40,709 nt of DNA, from NCBI GenBank assembly GCA_031285905.1, contig JAITVH010000079.1:1-40709 (forward strand), in the 5' to 3' direction. The notes under the pieces were generated by a model. It saw only the letters and a list, made by a program, of their open reading frames with translations. It made no database searches and was not told the origin of the DNA. The DNA comes from Prevotella sp. GTDB taxonomy: Bacteria; Bacteroidota; Bacteroidia; Bacteroidales; Dysgonomonadaceae. The number at the start of each line of letters is the position of its first letter. The first letter of the stretch is position 1. The position numbers and the translations under genes were made by a program. Positions 18,506 to 27,679 of this stretch are shown in pieces.

Positions 18506-19534
18506 ATGAATATGGATAAGAAAAGAATGTATGAGAATCAGGCGAAAAGGAGCCTGCTAGCTTTTGTTTTTGCCTTAATATGTATAATGGCCAATCCATT
18601 GTCAGTTTCATCTATATTGGCAATGAACTCTACTTATAATAATATAACTGATACTGTACCAAAAATTTATGTTACAGCTGAGGTAATGCCTTCGTATCCC
18701 GGAGGAGAAGAGGCTATGGGTAAATTTATTGGAGAAAACCTTCAATATCCGCCTGCAGCACTAGAGGCCGGCATACAGGGCAGGGTTACCACCCGCTTTG
18801 TAGTAACTGAAACAGGAGATATATCCGGTGCTGAAGTTGTCAGGGGAATAGACCCTGCATGTGATGCTGAAGCGCTGAGGGTAATTAATATGATGCCCAA
18901 ATGGACACCCGGCAAACAGGGCGGAGTTGCAGTCTCTGTTTATTTTTCAATTCCAATAATGTTTCGCTTAAGTGATACTCAGGCAGGAAATCAGGATAGT
19001 GTCGTTATCATTTACAGGGGAAAAGAAATAAGCCTTGTGGAATTGGAAGCAGAAAATCAAAAACAGATATTTGCTAATATGGATAAAAATATATCTCTTG
19101 TAGAAAATCCTTTGACAGAAGCCGAGGCCATAGGAAAATATGGGGAGGTATACGCCGGTAAAAAAGTGATCGAGGTTTTCTATAGAGTAGAATCTAAAGC
19201 CGATGCCGGAGAAAAAAAGCTTTTATGGGAAGGGCAGGTTTTACCGTCTTTTCCGGGAGGAGAAGACGAAATGTATAAATATATAGTAAACAATACCAGA
19301 TATCCGGCTTATGCCCAGATAAATAAAATAGAGGGTATAGTGCTCGTTCGCGTCACTGTAGCCAAAGACGGGAAACTGAAAGACGTTACCGTGGCGGAGG
19401 GCATAGATACTCGCTGCGACAGGGAAGCTGTTCGTGTGGTGAAATCAATGCCTAAATGGATTCCGGGAACAAAAGACGGGGAACCTGTCGATACACAGTA
19501 TTTGATCCCGATTAAATTTGCATTAGATGAATAA
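18506..19534 (+). CDS. Secreted protein with two TonB C-terminal domains (paralogue 2)
   Basis: This 342-residue tandem paralogue has the same length and architecture as the gene before it: signal segment (about 15-38), a TonB-C domain from about residue 56 (VMPSYPGGEEAMGKF), a plug-like linker (EAIGKYGEVYAGKKVIEVFY) and a second TonB-C domain (LPSFPGGEDEMYKY to the end). The first domains of the two proteins are clearly the most alike (RVTTRFVVTETGDIS is shared), while the second domains are more diverged. The ATG at 18506 is followed by a second ATG at 18512, so the start could be either. The last 8 bases overlap the next gene. Confidence 0.85.
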   Translation: MNMDKKRMYENQAKRSLLAFVFALICIMANPLSVSSILAMNSTYNNITDTVPKIYVTAEVMPSYPGGEEAMGKFIGENLQYPPAALEAGIQGRVTTRFVVTETGDISGAEVVRGIDPACDAEALRVINMMPKWTPGKQGGVAVSVYFSIPIMFRLSDTQAGNQDSVVIIYRGKEISLVELEAENQKQIFANMDKNISLVENPLTEAEAIGKYGEVYAGKKVIEVFYRVESKADAGEKKLLWEGQVLPSFPGGEDEMYKYIVNNTRYPAYAQINKIEGIVLVRVTVAKDGKLKDVTVAEGIDTRCDREAVRVVKSMPKWIPGTKDGEPVDTQYLIPIKFALDE

Positions 19535-20840
19535 TAAACTCGTAGTTCTGTTTTGCTCCCTCCTGTGTAATGTATCTTATATATTATCACAGGAGGGGGT
19601 AAAACAGGATATGCTTTTATATTATCTGGATAATTTCCAATACCAACAAGCGTTGGATTATATAGATACACAAACGCCTACAACAGGATTGCTTCTAAAA
19701 AAGGTTTCTTGTTATAAATCATTGGGAGAATACTATAAGGCTATAGAAGTTTTAAAACCCCTATCGAAAGAAAACCCTGAGAATATACAGGTAAAGTCAG
19801 AACTGGCATCTTGCTATGAAGCTCTTGGGCAAAGACAGGTGAGTATTGCATGTTATGATGAGCTGATACAACTTGACTCTACAAACCTTTATTTTAAAAA
19901 GCAAAAAGCAGACTTGATATATCAGCAGGGACAGTACAGCAAATCGCTAGATATATTCAGAGAAATATATAATCAGAATGATTCTCCTACAATGTTGAAG
20001 CGCATGGCTCAATGCTTCGAGAAGATGGAACAGCCTGATAGCGCAAGGACTTACTATATGGAAGCCTGGGAAAGAAATCCGAAAGATGGTTTCGCTGCAG
20101 CCAACCTGGTAAATACAACACTGAAAATAGGTTTCAACCATGAAGCGATAGCCTATTCGGAGAAGTTTATGGAGATAGATTCTACTGACACTCAGGTCAA
20201 TCTTTTGAATGCTCTGGCATATTACCGGCTGGATGACTATGAAACGGCTGTCGTCAAATTTACGAAATGCCACGAGCGGGGCGATAGCTCGCTGATTGTG
20301 AACCGAAGCCTTGGTATAGCTCTCTATTCACTAAATAATAGCTCTCAAGCTCGTCCTTATCTGGAAGCTGCATACAGACAGGATACAACTAATAATAATG
20401 TGCTTTATTGTCTGGCTATTGCCTATAAAGACATGTCAGACTATGAACTGGCAATCCCTCTTCTACAGAAATTACTTGACCGGACTATTCCGCCGGATCT
20501 TACATTATACCTTTATTACAGGAATCTGGCAGAATCGTACAGTAAATGGAGGGAGCATGCTAAAGGAGCTGTTCAATATGAGAATGCATTAAAATATGCG
20601 GGCGAAGATCAGAAAATGAATGTTTATTATATACTGGCCAATCTGAATGAGTACTCACTGAGGAATAGGAAAAAAGCGCTGGAATATTATAAGTTGTATA
20701 AGGATAGTCTCGTTGCTTATATAGAAAGACTAAAGAAAAAGGATGTGGACGAGACTGAAGAGATAAACAGGACTTCAAAAATGTTGACTGATCTGGAAGA
20801 CTTTATCAAAAAGCTCGGAGTAAGTGGTGAACGTAAATAA
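19527..20840 (+). CDS. Secreted TPR protein
   Basis: This 437-residue protein has a signal peptide (cleavage near ILSQ) and then about ten tetratricopeptide-type helical hairpins, with TPR consensus residues visible in KSELASCYEALGQRQVSIAC and NRSLGIALYSLNNSSQARPY. TPR arrays bind other proteins. The ATG lies inside the last codons of the upstream TonB-C gene (8-base overlap), so translational coupling and a shared function are likely. The end (DLEDFIKKLGVSGERK) is part of a 51-base coding segment repeated at 22393-22443. Its stop abuts the stop of a recG remnant on the other strand. Confidence 0.85.
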   Translation: MNNKLVVLFCSLLCNVSYILSQEGVKQDMLLYYLDNFQYQQALDYIDTQTPTTGLLLKKVSCYKSLGEYYKAIEVLKPLSKENPENIQVKSELASCYEALGQRQVSIACYDELIQLDSTNLYFKKQKADLIYQQGQYSKSLDIFREIYNQNDSPTMLKRMAQCFEKMEQPDSARTYYMEAWERNPKDGFAAANLVNTTLKIGFNHEAIAYSEKFMEIDSTDTQVNLLNALAYYRLDDYETAVVKFTKCHERGDSSLIVNRSLGIALYSLNNSSQARPYLEAAYRQDTTNNNVLYCLAIAYKDMSDYELAIPLLQKLLDRTIPPDLTLYLYYRNLAESYSKWREHAKGAVQYENALKYAGEDQKMNVYYILANLNEYSLRNRKKALEYYKLYKDSLVAYIERLKKKDVDETEEINRTSKMLTDLEDFIKKLGVSGERK

Positions 20841-20987
20841 TCAACTGATCAAACCTCCATTGTATCTATTACCGCCAAGCTTTTGCAATTGTCTACATAA
20901 GAAGAAATTGTCTGGATGTTCTATCTGGTGATCCTCATCCAATATCCCTTGGGCTATTTCTCTGGCAAACTTAAGAATTTCGCCATC
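20790..20987. repeat. Direct repeat, copy A (TPR 3' end plus recG 3' end)
   Basis: This 198-base segment matches 22393-22590 without any gap (constant offset 1603). The first 51 bases, the TPR gene end, differ at 2 positions. The next 147, recG 3' end, differ at about 21 by hand count. The copies flank the FISUMP gene. Confidence 0.88.
20841..20987 (-). pseudogene. recG 3' remnant
   Basis: The minus strand encodes about 48 residues close to the RecG C-terminus, reading DGEILKFAREIAQGILDED, then HPDN and QLQKLGGNRYN, and ending GLIS and a stop. The frame is intact, but there is no upstream RecG sequence. Compared with the full gene it has changes such as W to G near the end. It is tail-to-tail with the TPR gene, exactly as the full recG is with the TPR fragment in copy B. 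Confidence 0.85.
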
Positions 20988-21041
20988 TTAGACAATCTAA
21001 TTTCAAGGGTGCGCTCTAAACGAATAATCCTATTTTTCAGA

Positions 21042-22190
21042 TTAATCCATTACACAGCGCACGGGCGTATAATTTGCAGGTTCATTAATTTTATATACAT
21101 AAGCTCTATCATAATCAATTCGCAGAAAATATGCATTGCCAGTCGTGGGATTATCATCTGCTAAAGTGTATAATACCGACTGTGAAAAATAGTTTCCTTT
21201 AGATCCGGCATTATTACATTGCCCGATAGGCAGAAGGTTGAACACCGATTTTTTAGTATCACAACCACCCCATGGAAGTGCCGGTTGCGGAGTAGTTGGA
21301 TGATTTGCTATATATTTATGGTTATTTGCCTTTAACTTTTTGGCAGCCTGATTTTTACCGTCCCCAAATTCAGCGGCGGGATTATTGTCTACCGTTCTGA
21401 TAAGATCTAACCACTCTTGTTCTTTTGAAAGATGCCATCCTGTCGGGCAAGCATTAACGGCCATTGCCTTGTTATACATTATTCCAAATTTTTCCACAAA
21501 TTCTTTATTACTAAGAGTAATCGTTTCTCCATTTTCTCCATAAGTTATTTCCCCATCAGGAATATAAGCTTTCCCGGTAATAGCATTTCCCGTAACTAGA
21601 ATTGATATAGTCGGATAACCACCTATCCCTGCAGGATTTATTTTGGGCTGATGACCACTAGCATACAATGTGTTTTTAGAAGGGTCGCCATTTATATGAA
21701 GCGAACGCAGGTTTTGTGTCATCCATGTATAGTTGCCTATTTTTTTATATGGATACACATTCCCGTCAGGAGCAGTAACAGTTCCATCAGGTTTTACATT
21801 TCCTCCATTGCCGGTATCGCCTAAAATAAGCAGTTCCCATTGATCTCCATCCCAAACGTACGGTCCGGGTAGAGTAGCGGGGCAATCAGAAGCGTCTGCA
21901 ATATTATAGACTACCAGACCTATATGTGCATCTTTATCCCATGCTTCACCGGTAGCGCCGTCTATAGTTGTTTTCAGGTCATTGTTATTACCCGCACTTA
22001 TAGTCAGTGACTTCAGTATTACTCGCGGTAAACCTAAACCTTTTGTTGTTGAGCTCGCCTGTTTCAGATCTAACAATGCCCCGTCGACGGGTGGGACATT
22101 AGATCCGACAGTTATTTGTGCAATAGTATTTTTAGAAAATAAAATGGAAAAAACTATTAAAAAAATACAAGTCAGGTAATGATGTCTCAT
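21042..22190 (-). CDS. FISUMP-domain exported protein
   Basis: This 382-residue secreted protein has a signal peptide ending near NTIAQ, an N-terminal segment typical of Bacteroidota surface proteins (TVGSNVPPVDGALLDLKQ), and a FISUMP domain (Fibrobacter succinogenes major paralogous domain). Diagnostic stretches are KKIGNYTWMTQNLRSL, VNACPTGWHLSKEQEWLDLI and PVRCVMD at the end. The domain is found in many exported proteins of Bacteroidota and Fibrobacterota; its function is unknown. The gene lies between the 198-base direct repeats and has its own promoter, so it looks like a recent insertion. Confidence 0.88.
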   Translation of the reverse strand: MRHHYLTCIFLIVFSILFSKNTIAQITVGSNVPPVDGALLDLKQASSTTKGLGLPRVILKSLTISAGNNNDLKTTIDGATGEAWDKDAHIGLVVYNIADASDCPATLPGPYVWDGDQWELLILGDTGNGGNVKPDGTVTAPDGNVYPYKKIGNYTWMTQNLRSLHINGDPSKNTLYASGHQPKINPAGIGGYPTISILVTGNAITGKAYIPDGEITYGENGETITLSNKEFVEKFGIMYNKAMAVNACPTGWHLSKEQEWLDLIRTVDNNPAAEFGDGKNQAAKKLKANNHKYIANHPTTPQPALPWGGCDTKKSVFNLLPIGQCNNAGSKGNYFSQSVLYTLADDNPTTGNAYFLRIDYDRAYVYKINEPANYTPVRCVMD

Positions 22191-22261
22191 ATTATTTTTT
22201 AGTAAATGCGTTGTGCTAATTTTTTTAACTATTTAACTGAAAATAAGTTTCTTATCGCGTG

Positions 22262-22293
22262 CAAATATAAAGCGAATACTTGTCTTGTGCAAT
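22262..22293 (-). promoter_or_regulatory. FISUMP gene promoter
   Basis: On the minus strand ATTG (22290-22293) and TATATTTG (22262-22269) are separated by 20 bases, matching the Bacteroidota -33/-7 arrangement, with an exact -7 box. The predicted leader is about 65 bases. Confidence 0.6.
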
Positions 22294-22392
22294 ACATATG
22301 TGATAAATTAGAATAATTAACTCTTGTTACGCAGAAAAGTAGAAAACGCGCGATATAACAACCTGAATAATAAAGATGGAATTGACAGGAAA

Positions 22393-22590
22393 GATATGGA
22401 AGATTTTATCAAAAAGCTCGGAGTAAGTGGTGAACGTAAATAATCAACTGATCAATCCCCAATTGTATCTATTGCCTCCAAGTTTACGCAATTGCCTGCG
22501 TAAAACGAGATTGTCGGGATGTTCCATCTGGGGATCTTCATCCAATATCCCTTGGGCTATTTCTCTGGCGAATTTAAGAATTTCGCCGTC
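22393..22590. repeat. Direct repeat, copy B (TPR fragment plus recG 3' end)
   Basis: This is the partner of 20790-20987. Bases 22393-22443 are a 51-base fragment of the TPR gene end, with no complete TPR gene attached. Bases 22444-22590 are the 3' end of the intact recG. Confidence 0.88.
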
Positions 22591-24537
22591 CCGGGTTAGG
22601 TTTGCGATTTTAAGACTGAAAGGGATTCCGCTTTGTTGAGTCCCTTCCAGATCGCCCGGCCCTCTGAGTTTGAGGTCGGCTTCTGCGATCTCGAAGCCAT
22701 CGTTGCTTTCTACCATAATATTGATTCGCTTACGGGTTTCGGCCGACAATTCATATGGAGTTACCAATATACAGTATGATTGATCGGCACCTCTTCCTAC
22801 ACGCCCCCTTAGCTGGTGCAATTGTGAAAGCCCGAATCGTTGAGCCGACTCTATCACCATAACAGAGGCATTAGGCACATTTACTCCTACCTCGATTACG
22901 GTGGTCGCTACCATGACTTGCGCTTCATTATTGACAAAACGTTGCATCTCTGCATCTTTCTCCTTTGGCTTCATTTTACCATGTACTTTGCATACTGTGA
23001 ATTCAGGGAAAACCTCTTGTATATGCTTGAATCCTTCTTCCAGATTCTTTAAATCCAGTTTTTCACTCTCCTCGATCAGAGGATATACGATATAGACTTG
23101 CCTGCCTTCCTGTAGCTGTTTACGCATAGATTCATATAAGGCGCCCCTTTTCTTATCGTATTGATGGATGGTTTGGATTGGTTTTCGCCCCGGTGGGAGT
23201 TCATCTATTACAGATACATCCAGATCGCCATATACGGTCATTGCCAGTGTACGCGGAATAGGCGTAGCCGTCATCACCAGGATGTGTGGAGGATTTACGT
23301 TCTTTGTCCAAAGCTTTGCCCGTTGCGCCACGCCAAAACGATGCTGCTCGTCTATAACGACTAATCCCAGATTTGAGAATTGTACCGTATCTTCAATCAA
23401 AGCATGTGTGCCGACAAGAATTTGAAGTTCTCCCGTTAACAGGCCGTTATGGATTCTTTCCCGGTCTTTCTTCTTTGTAGAACCCGTCAATAATTCAACG
23501 TTTATATCCATACCTGACAATAATTCTCTGATGGTATGGAAGTGCTGAGTGGCTAGTATCTCAGTGGGAGCCATCATACTTGCCTGAAACCCATTGTCCA
23601 AAGCTATCAGCATCAGCATGAGGGCGACAAGGGTTTTTCCGCTGCCTACATCGCCTTGCAACAGGCGGTTCATCTGTTCGCCTGTAGCCATATCCTGTCT
23701 GACCTCCTTAATAATCCGCTTTTGTGCATTTGTCAGAGGAAATGGCAGGTTCCGCTCATAAAAGGTATTGAGATAGTCTCCTACCTTTGTAAATACAGAT
23801 CCTTTGAGTTTTGATTTTCGTTCGGCCGTATATTTTAAGATATTCAATTGAATATAGAACAACTCTTCAAACTTCAGGCGATACTGGGCATCACGCAATA
23901 AGGATGTGTTTTCGGGAAAATGCACATTCCTCAAAGCCTGTTTTAGTGGCATCAATTTGTTCTCAGTGATGACCTTCTCGGGGAGCGTTTCGGTGATATT
24001 CTTCGCGAAAGAGGAGAATGCTCCAACCATAATCTTCTGAATAGCCTTCGAATTCAGATAATGGTTTTTCATCTTCTCCGTTGTGTTATAGTAAGGCATT
24101 AGCCCGGTCTGCCTCTCCTCTTCATTTATATAAGGGTCTATATCAGGGTGGGCAATGTTAAACCTGTCGCCAAACATGGTGGGTTTTCCAAAGATTATAT
24201 AGGGTGTATTTACCTTATACTTGTCTGTTATAAACTTTGCTCCCTGAAACCATACAAGATCAATAAACCCTGTGCCATCCGTAAAATGTGCAATAAGTCT
24301 CTTCTTTCGTCCTTCCCCTGCAGTTTCGAAAGCCGTTATCCTTCCTTTTAGTTGTATATATGGCATGTTTCCATCTACCTCATGAACAAAATAGATGCGG
24401 CTGCGGTCAATGTATTTATAGGGGAAGTAGTACAGTAAATCTTCAACAGAATAAACTTCTATTTCCTTATTGAGGATATCTGCCTTTTTGGGGCCTACTC
24501 CTGCTAAAAACTTTATATCGGTTTGCGTATGATCCAC
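22444..24537 (-). CDS. recG: ATP-dependent DNA helicase RecG
   Basis: This 697-residue superfamily 2 helicase remodels stalled replication forks and branched DNA. The N-terminal wedge/OB domain covers about residues 1-230. Walker A is LLQGDVGSGKTLVALML, and motif II is DEQHRFGVAQRAKL, the DEQH variant characteristic of RecG. MTATPIPRTLAMT is motif III, and QLRGRVGRG is motif VI. The C-terminal TRG-type region ends RYNWGLIS. Length is normal. Its 3' end is duplicated as a diverged remnant at 20841-20987. Confidence 0.97.
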   Translation of the reverse strand: MDHTQTDIKFLAGVGPKKADILNKEIEVYSVEDLLYYFPYKYIDRSRIYFVHEVDGNMPYIQLKGRITAFETAGEGRKKRLIAHFTDGTGFIDLVWFQGAKFITDKYKVNTPYIIFGKPTMFGDRFNIAHPDIDPYINEEERQTGLMPYYNTTEKMKNHYLNSKAIQKIMVGAFSSFAKNITETLPEKVITENKLMPLKQALRNVHFPENTSLLRDAQYRLKFEELFYIQLNILKYTAERKSKLKGSVFTKVGDYLNTFYERNLPFPLTNAQKRIIKEVRQDMATGEQMNRLLQGDVGSGKTLVALMLMLIALDNGFQASMMAPTEILATQHFHTIRELLSGMDINVELLTGSTKKKDRERIHNGLLTGELQILVGTHALIEDTVQFSNLGLVVIDEQHRFGVAQRAKLWTKNVNPPHILVMTATPIPRTLAMTVYGDLDVSVIDELPPGRKPIQTIHQYDKKRGALYESMRKQLQEGRQVYIVYPLIEESEKLDLKNLEEGFKHIQEVFPEFTVCKVHGKMKPKEKDAEMQRFVNNEAQVMVATTVIEVGVNVPNASVMVIESAQRFGLSQLHQLRGRVGRGADQSYCILVTPYELSAETRKRINIMVESNDGFEIAEADLKLRGPGDLEGTQQSGIPFSLKIANLTRDGEILKFAREIAQGILDEDPQMEHPDNLVLRRQLRKLGGNRYNWGLIS

Positions 24538-24671
24538 TCTAAATTTATATTCCGAATGGTAAAGTTATAGATTTTGTTTGATTTTACCTCATTTATAAGA
24601 AATTCAGGGATAATTTACTCTTTTGAGATGTTAATTAACAATTAAGATGCTGTTTTTCGCGTAAAGAAGTA

Positions 24672-24679
24672 TACATTTG
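24672..24679 (+). promoter_or_regulatory. Candidate -7 box for the amino-sugar cluster
   Basis: TACATTTG is an exact TAnnTTTG match in the 267-base recG-ROK gap. The leader would be about 115 bases. The -33 region has only a T-run, at a short spacing. Confidence 0.4.
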
Positions 24680-24804
24680 TAATGTAAAATATATTGTGAA
24701 AAACGAACAAGCAGTGTGTTAAACTGTTGTAAATATAGTTATTGAAAACCGCACACGCTGTATGTTAATTTGATGATTAATTAGACTTGTAATTCAGGAA
24801 AGAT

Positions 24805-25629
24805 ATGAGAATCGGAATCGAAATAGATGGAACAAACATGCGGCTGGGCATTGTGGATGGTGGTCAAATATACCGAAAACTTGTAGCTCCTACCAAAGCA
24901 AACGAACCAAGAGATATTATCCTAAATCATCTTGTAGAGTTAATAAGCAGCATAATAAATACAAACATAAGAGGTATAGGTATCGGAGTTTCCGGTATTG
25001 TAGATCAGGAACAGGGTATCTCTAAAAATGCTATCAATATACCTTCATGGAAAGATGTTCCATTGAAAGATATTTTAGAGAAAGAATTCAGAATCCCCGT
25101 TTTTGTTAATAATGATACGAACTGTTTTGCTTTCGGCGAACGGTATTATGGTGAAGGTACTGTTTATAAAGATATTGTTTGCCTTACCCTGAGTATTGGG
25201 GTCGGAGCCGGCATTGTCATCAATAATGAACTATATAGCGGAAACAATATGGGAGCAGGCGAGATAGGCGGTCTCCCTTATCTGGATGCCGATTATGAGT
25301 ATTATTGCGGACAGAGATTCTTTATACGTAACAATACTACTGCTAAAGATGCATATGATTTGGCAGCTCAGGGTGATATCCGGGCTATAAATTTATGGAA
25401 GGAAGTGGGTGCTCATATTGGCAATCTGATCAATACAATTTTGTTCACATATGATCCTCAGGCAGTGATTTTGGGTGGTAACCTTATCTGTGGTTATGAG
25501 TTGTTCTCTCCTACAATGTATGAAAGTATGAGTAAGTTCCCTTTCAAAGAAACTATACAACGTACCAAAGTTTTATTGACTAAGAAAGAAGATATTACGC
25601 TTATTGGCGCTGCTGCATTGGTTGTATAG
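24805..25629 (+). CDS. ROK-family sugar kinase without the zinc motif
   Basis: This 274-residue member of the ROK family (repressor, ORF, kinase) probably phosphorylates glucose or an amino sugar such as N-acetylglucosamine or N-acetylmannosamine. The phosphate-binding motif EIDGTNMRLGIVD is at the N-terminus, and GVSGIVDQEQG follows. VNNDTNCFAFGE carries the catalytic Asp. The ROK stretch reads GEIGGLPYLDADYEYYCGQR: the His of GEIGH and the CxCGxxGCxE cysteines are absent, so no zinc site is expected. It lies immediately before the NagB-like fusion and nagB, which supports an amino-sugar role (inference). Confidence 0.88.
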   Translation: MRIGIEIDGTNMRLGIVDGGQIYRKLVAPTKANEPRDIILNHLVELISSIINTNIRGIGIGVSGIVDQEQGISKNAINIPSWKDVPLKDILEKEFRIPVFVNNDTNCFAFGERYYGEGTVYKDIVCLTLSIGVGAGIVINNELYSGNNMGAGEIGGLPYLDADYEYYCGQRFFIRNNTTAKDAYDLAAQGDIRAINLWKEVGAHIGNLINTILFTYDPQAVILGGNLICGYELFSPTMYESMSKFPFKETIQRTKVLLTKKEDITLIGAAALVV

Positions 25630-25698
25630 TCAAGGTATTGGTACAAACAAAAAATAGATAAGTAATAATAAATAGAAAACTAAAAATAATATTTTGTC

Positions 25699-27675
25699 AT
25701 GAGGTTAAATTTAAGTTCGCAAATCGTACTGGACAGAGTGCCTCAGCGTTATTACCGGCCTGAGAATGAATTTGAGTTGTCGGCATTGACCCGCTACGAA
25801 AAAGTTCCGACTCATATCTATGAATCTTCGGAAGAGGCCTCTGTGCAAATAGCCAAAGATATAGCAAAAAAGATAAAAGCAAAAAATGGCAATCATTTTG
25901 TTTTAGGCTTACCCGGAGGACATTCTCCTCAGTCTATTTATCAGGAACTGATACGTTTATGTGAAGAAAATGTATTGAGTTTTAAAAATGTAATCATTTT
26001 TAATATATATGAATTCTATCCGTTGATTCCCGAATCAGACAGCAATCTTCGTTTATTACGGGAATCTCTGTTAGATTATATCGATATAAAGCCTGAAAAT
26101 ATATATTCTCCTGATGGATCGATCCCTAAAGAAGAGATATTGAATTATTGCAGGGAATATGAAAATAAGATACAAGAGGTCGGCGGTATAGACTATTTGC
26201 TATTAGGTTTAGGGCGTTCAGGCAATATCGGGATCAATATTGCAGGCTCAAGTATGAATTCTCAAACCCGTCTGGTTTTGCTCGATGTTCAGTCCAAAAA
26301 GGAGGCGGTAAACACATTCGGTTCTCTAGATATGGTTCCGCCAAGTGCTGTCACAATGGGGATCTCGACTATTATGAAAGCAAAAGAGATCGCTTTGATA
26401 GCTTGGGGGGAAGACAAAGCAAAGAGTGTGAAAGATGTGGTAGAAGGTACTATCTCCGATGCTATACCTGCATCCTGCCTACAAGCTCATGAAAATGCAA
26501 AAGTACATATTGACCTGAATGCAGCTTATGAACTGACCCGTATTAGTTATCCGTGGTTGGTAACAAGTTGCGACTGGACAAACAAGCTGATACGAAGGGC
26601 GATTGTCTGGTTATGCTTTAAAGTAGACAAACCAATACTGAAGCTGACAAATAAAGATTATCAGGATAATGGGTTGGGAGAGTTACTGGCTCTTTACGGA
26701 TCTGCTTATAATGTAAATATCAAGATTTTCAACGATCTTCAACATACAATTACAGGATGGCCGGGAGGAAAGCCTGATGCAGATGACTCAAATCGTCCTG
26801 AAAGGGCTAAGCCTTATCCTAAGCGCGTGGTTATATTCAGTCCGCATCCGGATGATGATGTAATATCCATGGGTGGAACATTCAGACGCTTGGTTGATCA
26901 AAAGCATGATGTGCATGTAGCATATCAGACATCAGGAAATATTGCTGTAGGAGATGAGGAAGTAATCCGCTATGTGTCATTACTGGAAGATGTGAGGCAA
27001 AAATATGATGCGCAGAATCAAGTTTTAAAAGAAAAATATGCAGGGATACTTCAATACCTTTTACATGACAAGAAAGAAGGTGATTTAGACACTGCCGATA
27101 TTCTTTTCCTTAAGGGGCATATTCGTCGTCAGGAAGCAACTACAGCATGCAGATATGTTGGCATGGATACGAATAATGTAACTTTTCTTGATCTGCCATT
27201 CTATGAAACGGGAAGAGTGAAGAAGAACCCCATTTCGGAAACAGATGTGGAAATCGTGAAGAAATATATCGAATCGGTTAGGCCTCATGAAGTATTTGTG
27301 GCCGGAGATCTGGCAGATCCGCATGGAACCCATAAGGTATGCCTCGATGCCATTCTTGCAGCAGTAGATGAACTGAAAGGAGCTGATTGGCTTAAGGATT
27401 GCCGTTTTTGGATGTATCGAGGGGCTTGGGCAGAATGGGAGATAGACCATATAGAAATGGCTGTGCCTATTTCGCCTGAAGAATTACGCTCTAAGAGAAA
27501 TGCGATATTGAAACACCAATCTCAGATGGAGAGCGCTCCATTCTTAGGTAATGATGAACGCCTGTTTTGGCAGCGTTCCGAGGACAGGAATAAGGCTACA
27601 GCCGAATTATATCATCATTTAGGGCTGGCTTCTTATGAAGCTATCGAAGCTTTTGTGGAATATCATCCTTTATAA
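25699..27675 (+). CDS. NagB-like domain fused to a PIG-L/LmbE deacetylase domain
   Basis: This 658-residue fusion has an N-terminal glucosamine-6-phosphate deaminase-like domain (about 30-290) and a C-terminal PIG-L/LmbE zinc deacetylase domain (about 375-600). The PIG-L zinc motif SPHPDDDVISMGG (His383, Asp385, Asp386) and DPHGTH are intact. The NagB-like domain is not: aligned with the neighbouring NagB, Asp72 is Tyr104 (NIYEF), Asp141 is Ser174, His143 is Asn176 and Glu148 is Ile181 (GRSGNIGINIAGSS). The deaminase half is therefore probably a sugar-binding or structural module, while the deacetylase half may act on a GlcNAc-type substrate. The protein may be misannotated as a deaminase in databases. 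Confidence 0.88.
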   Translation: MRLNLSSQIVLDRVPQRYYRPENEFELSALTRYEKVPTHIYESSEEASVQIAKDIAKKIKAKNGNHFVLGLPGGHSPQSIYQELIRLCEENVLSFKNVIIFNIYEFYPLIPESDSNLRLLRESLLDYIDIKPENIYSPDGSIPKEEILNYCREYENKIQEVGGIDYLLLGLGRSGNIGINIAGSSMNSQTRLVLLDVQSKKEAVNTFGSLDMVPPSAVTMGISTIMKAKEIALIAWGEDKAKSVKDVVEGTISDAIPASCLQAHENAKVHIDLNAAYELTRISYPWLVTSCDWTNKLIRRAIVWLCFKVDKPILKLTNKDYQDNGLGELLALYGSAYNVNIKIFNDLQHTITGWPGGKPDADDSNRPERAKPYPKRVVIFSPHPDDDVISMGGTFRRLVDQKHDVHVAYQTSGNIAVGDEEVIRYVSLLEDVRQKYDAQNQVLKEKYAGILQYLLHDKKEGDLDTADILFLKGHIRRQEATTACRYVGMDTNNVTFLDLPFYETGRVKKNPISETDVEIVKKYIESVRPHEVFVAGDLADPHGTHKVCLDAILAAVDELKGADWLKDCRFWMYRGAWAEWEIDHIEMAVPISPEELRSKRNAILKHQSQMESAPFLGNDERLFWQRSEDRNKATAELYHHLGLASYEAIEAFVEYHPL

Positions 27676-27679
27676 TTGT

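Noticed and set aside
20916..21164. Plus-strand frame of 82 codons
   Set aside because: It runs through the antisense side of the recG remnant and the end of the FISUMP gene; no support as a gene.
20790..22590. The direct repeats as an insertion-sequence or integron boundary
   Set aside because: No transposase, integrase or terminal inverted repeats are present, and the repeats consist of host gene ends.
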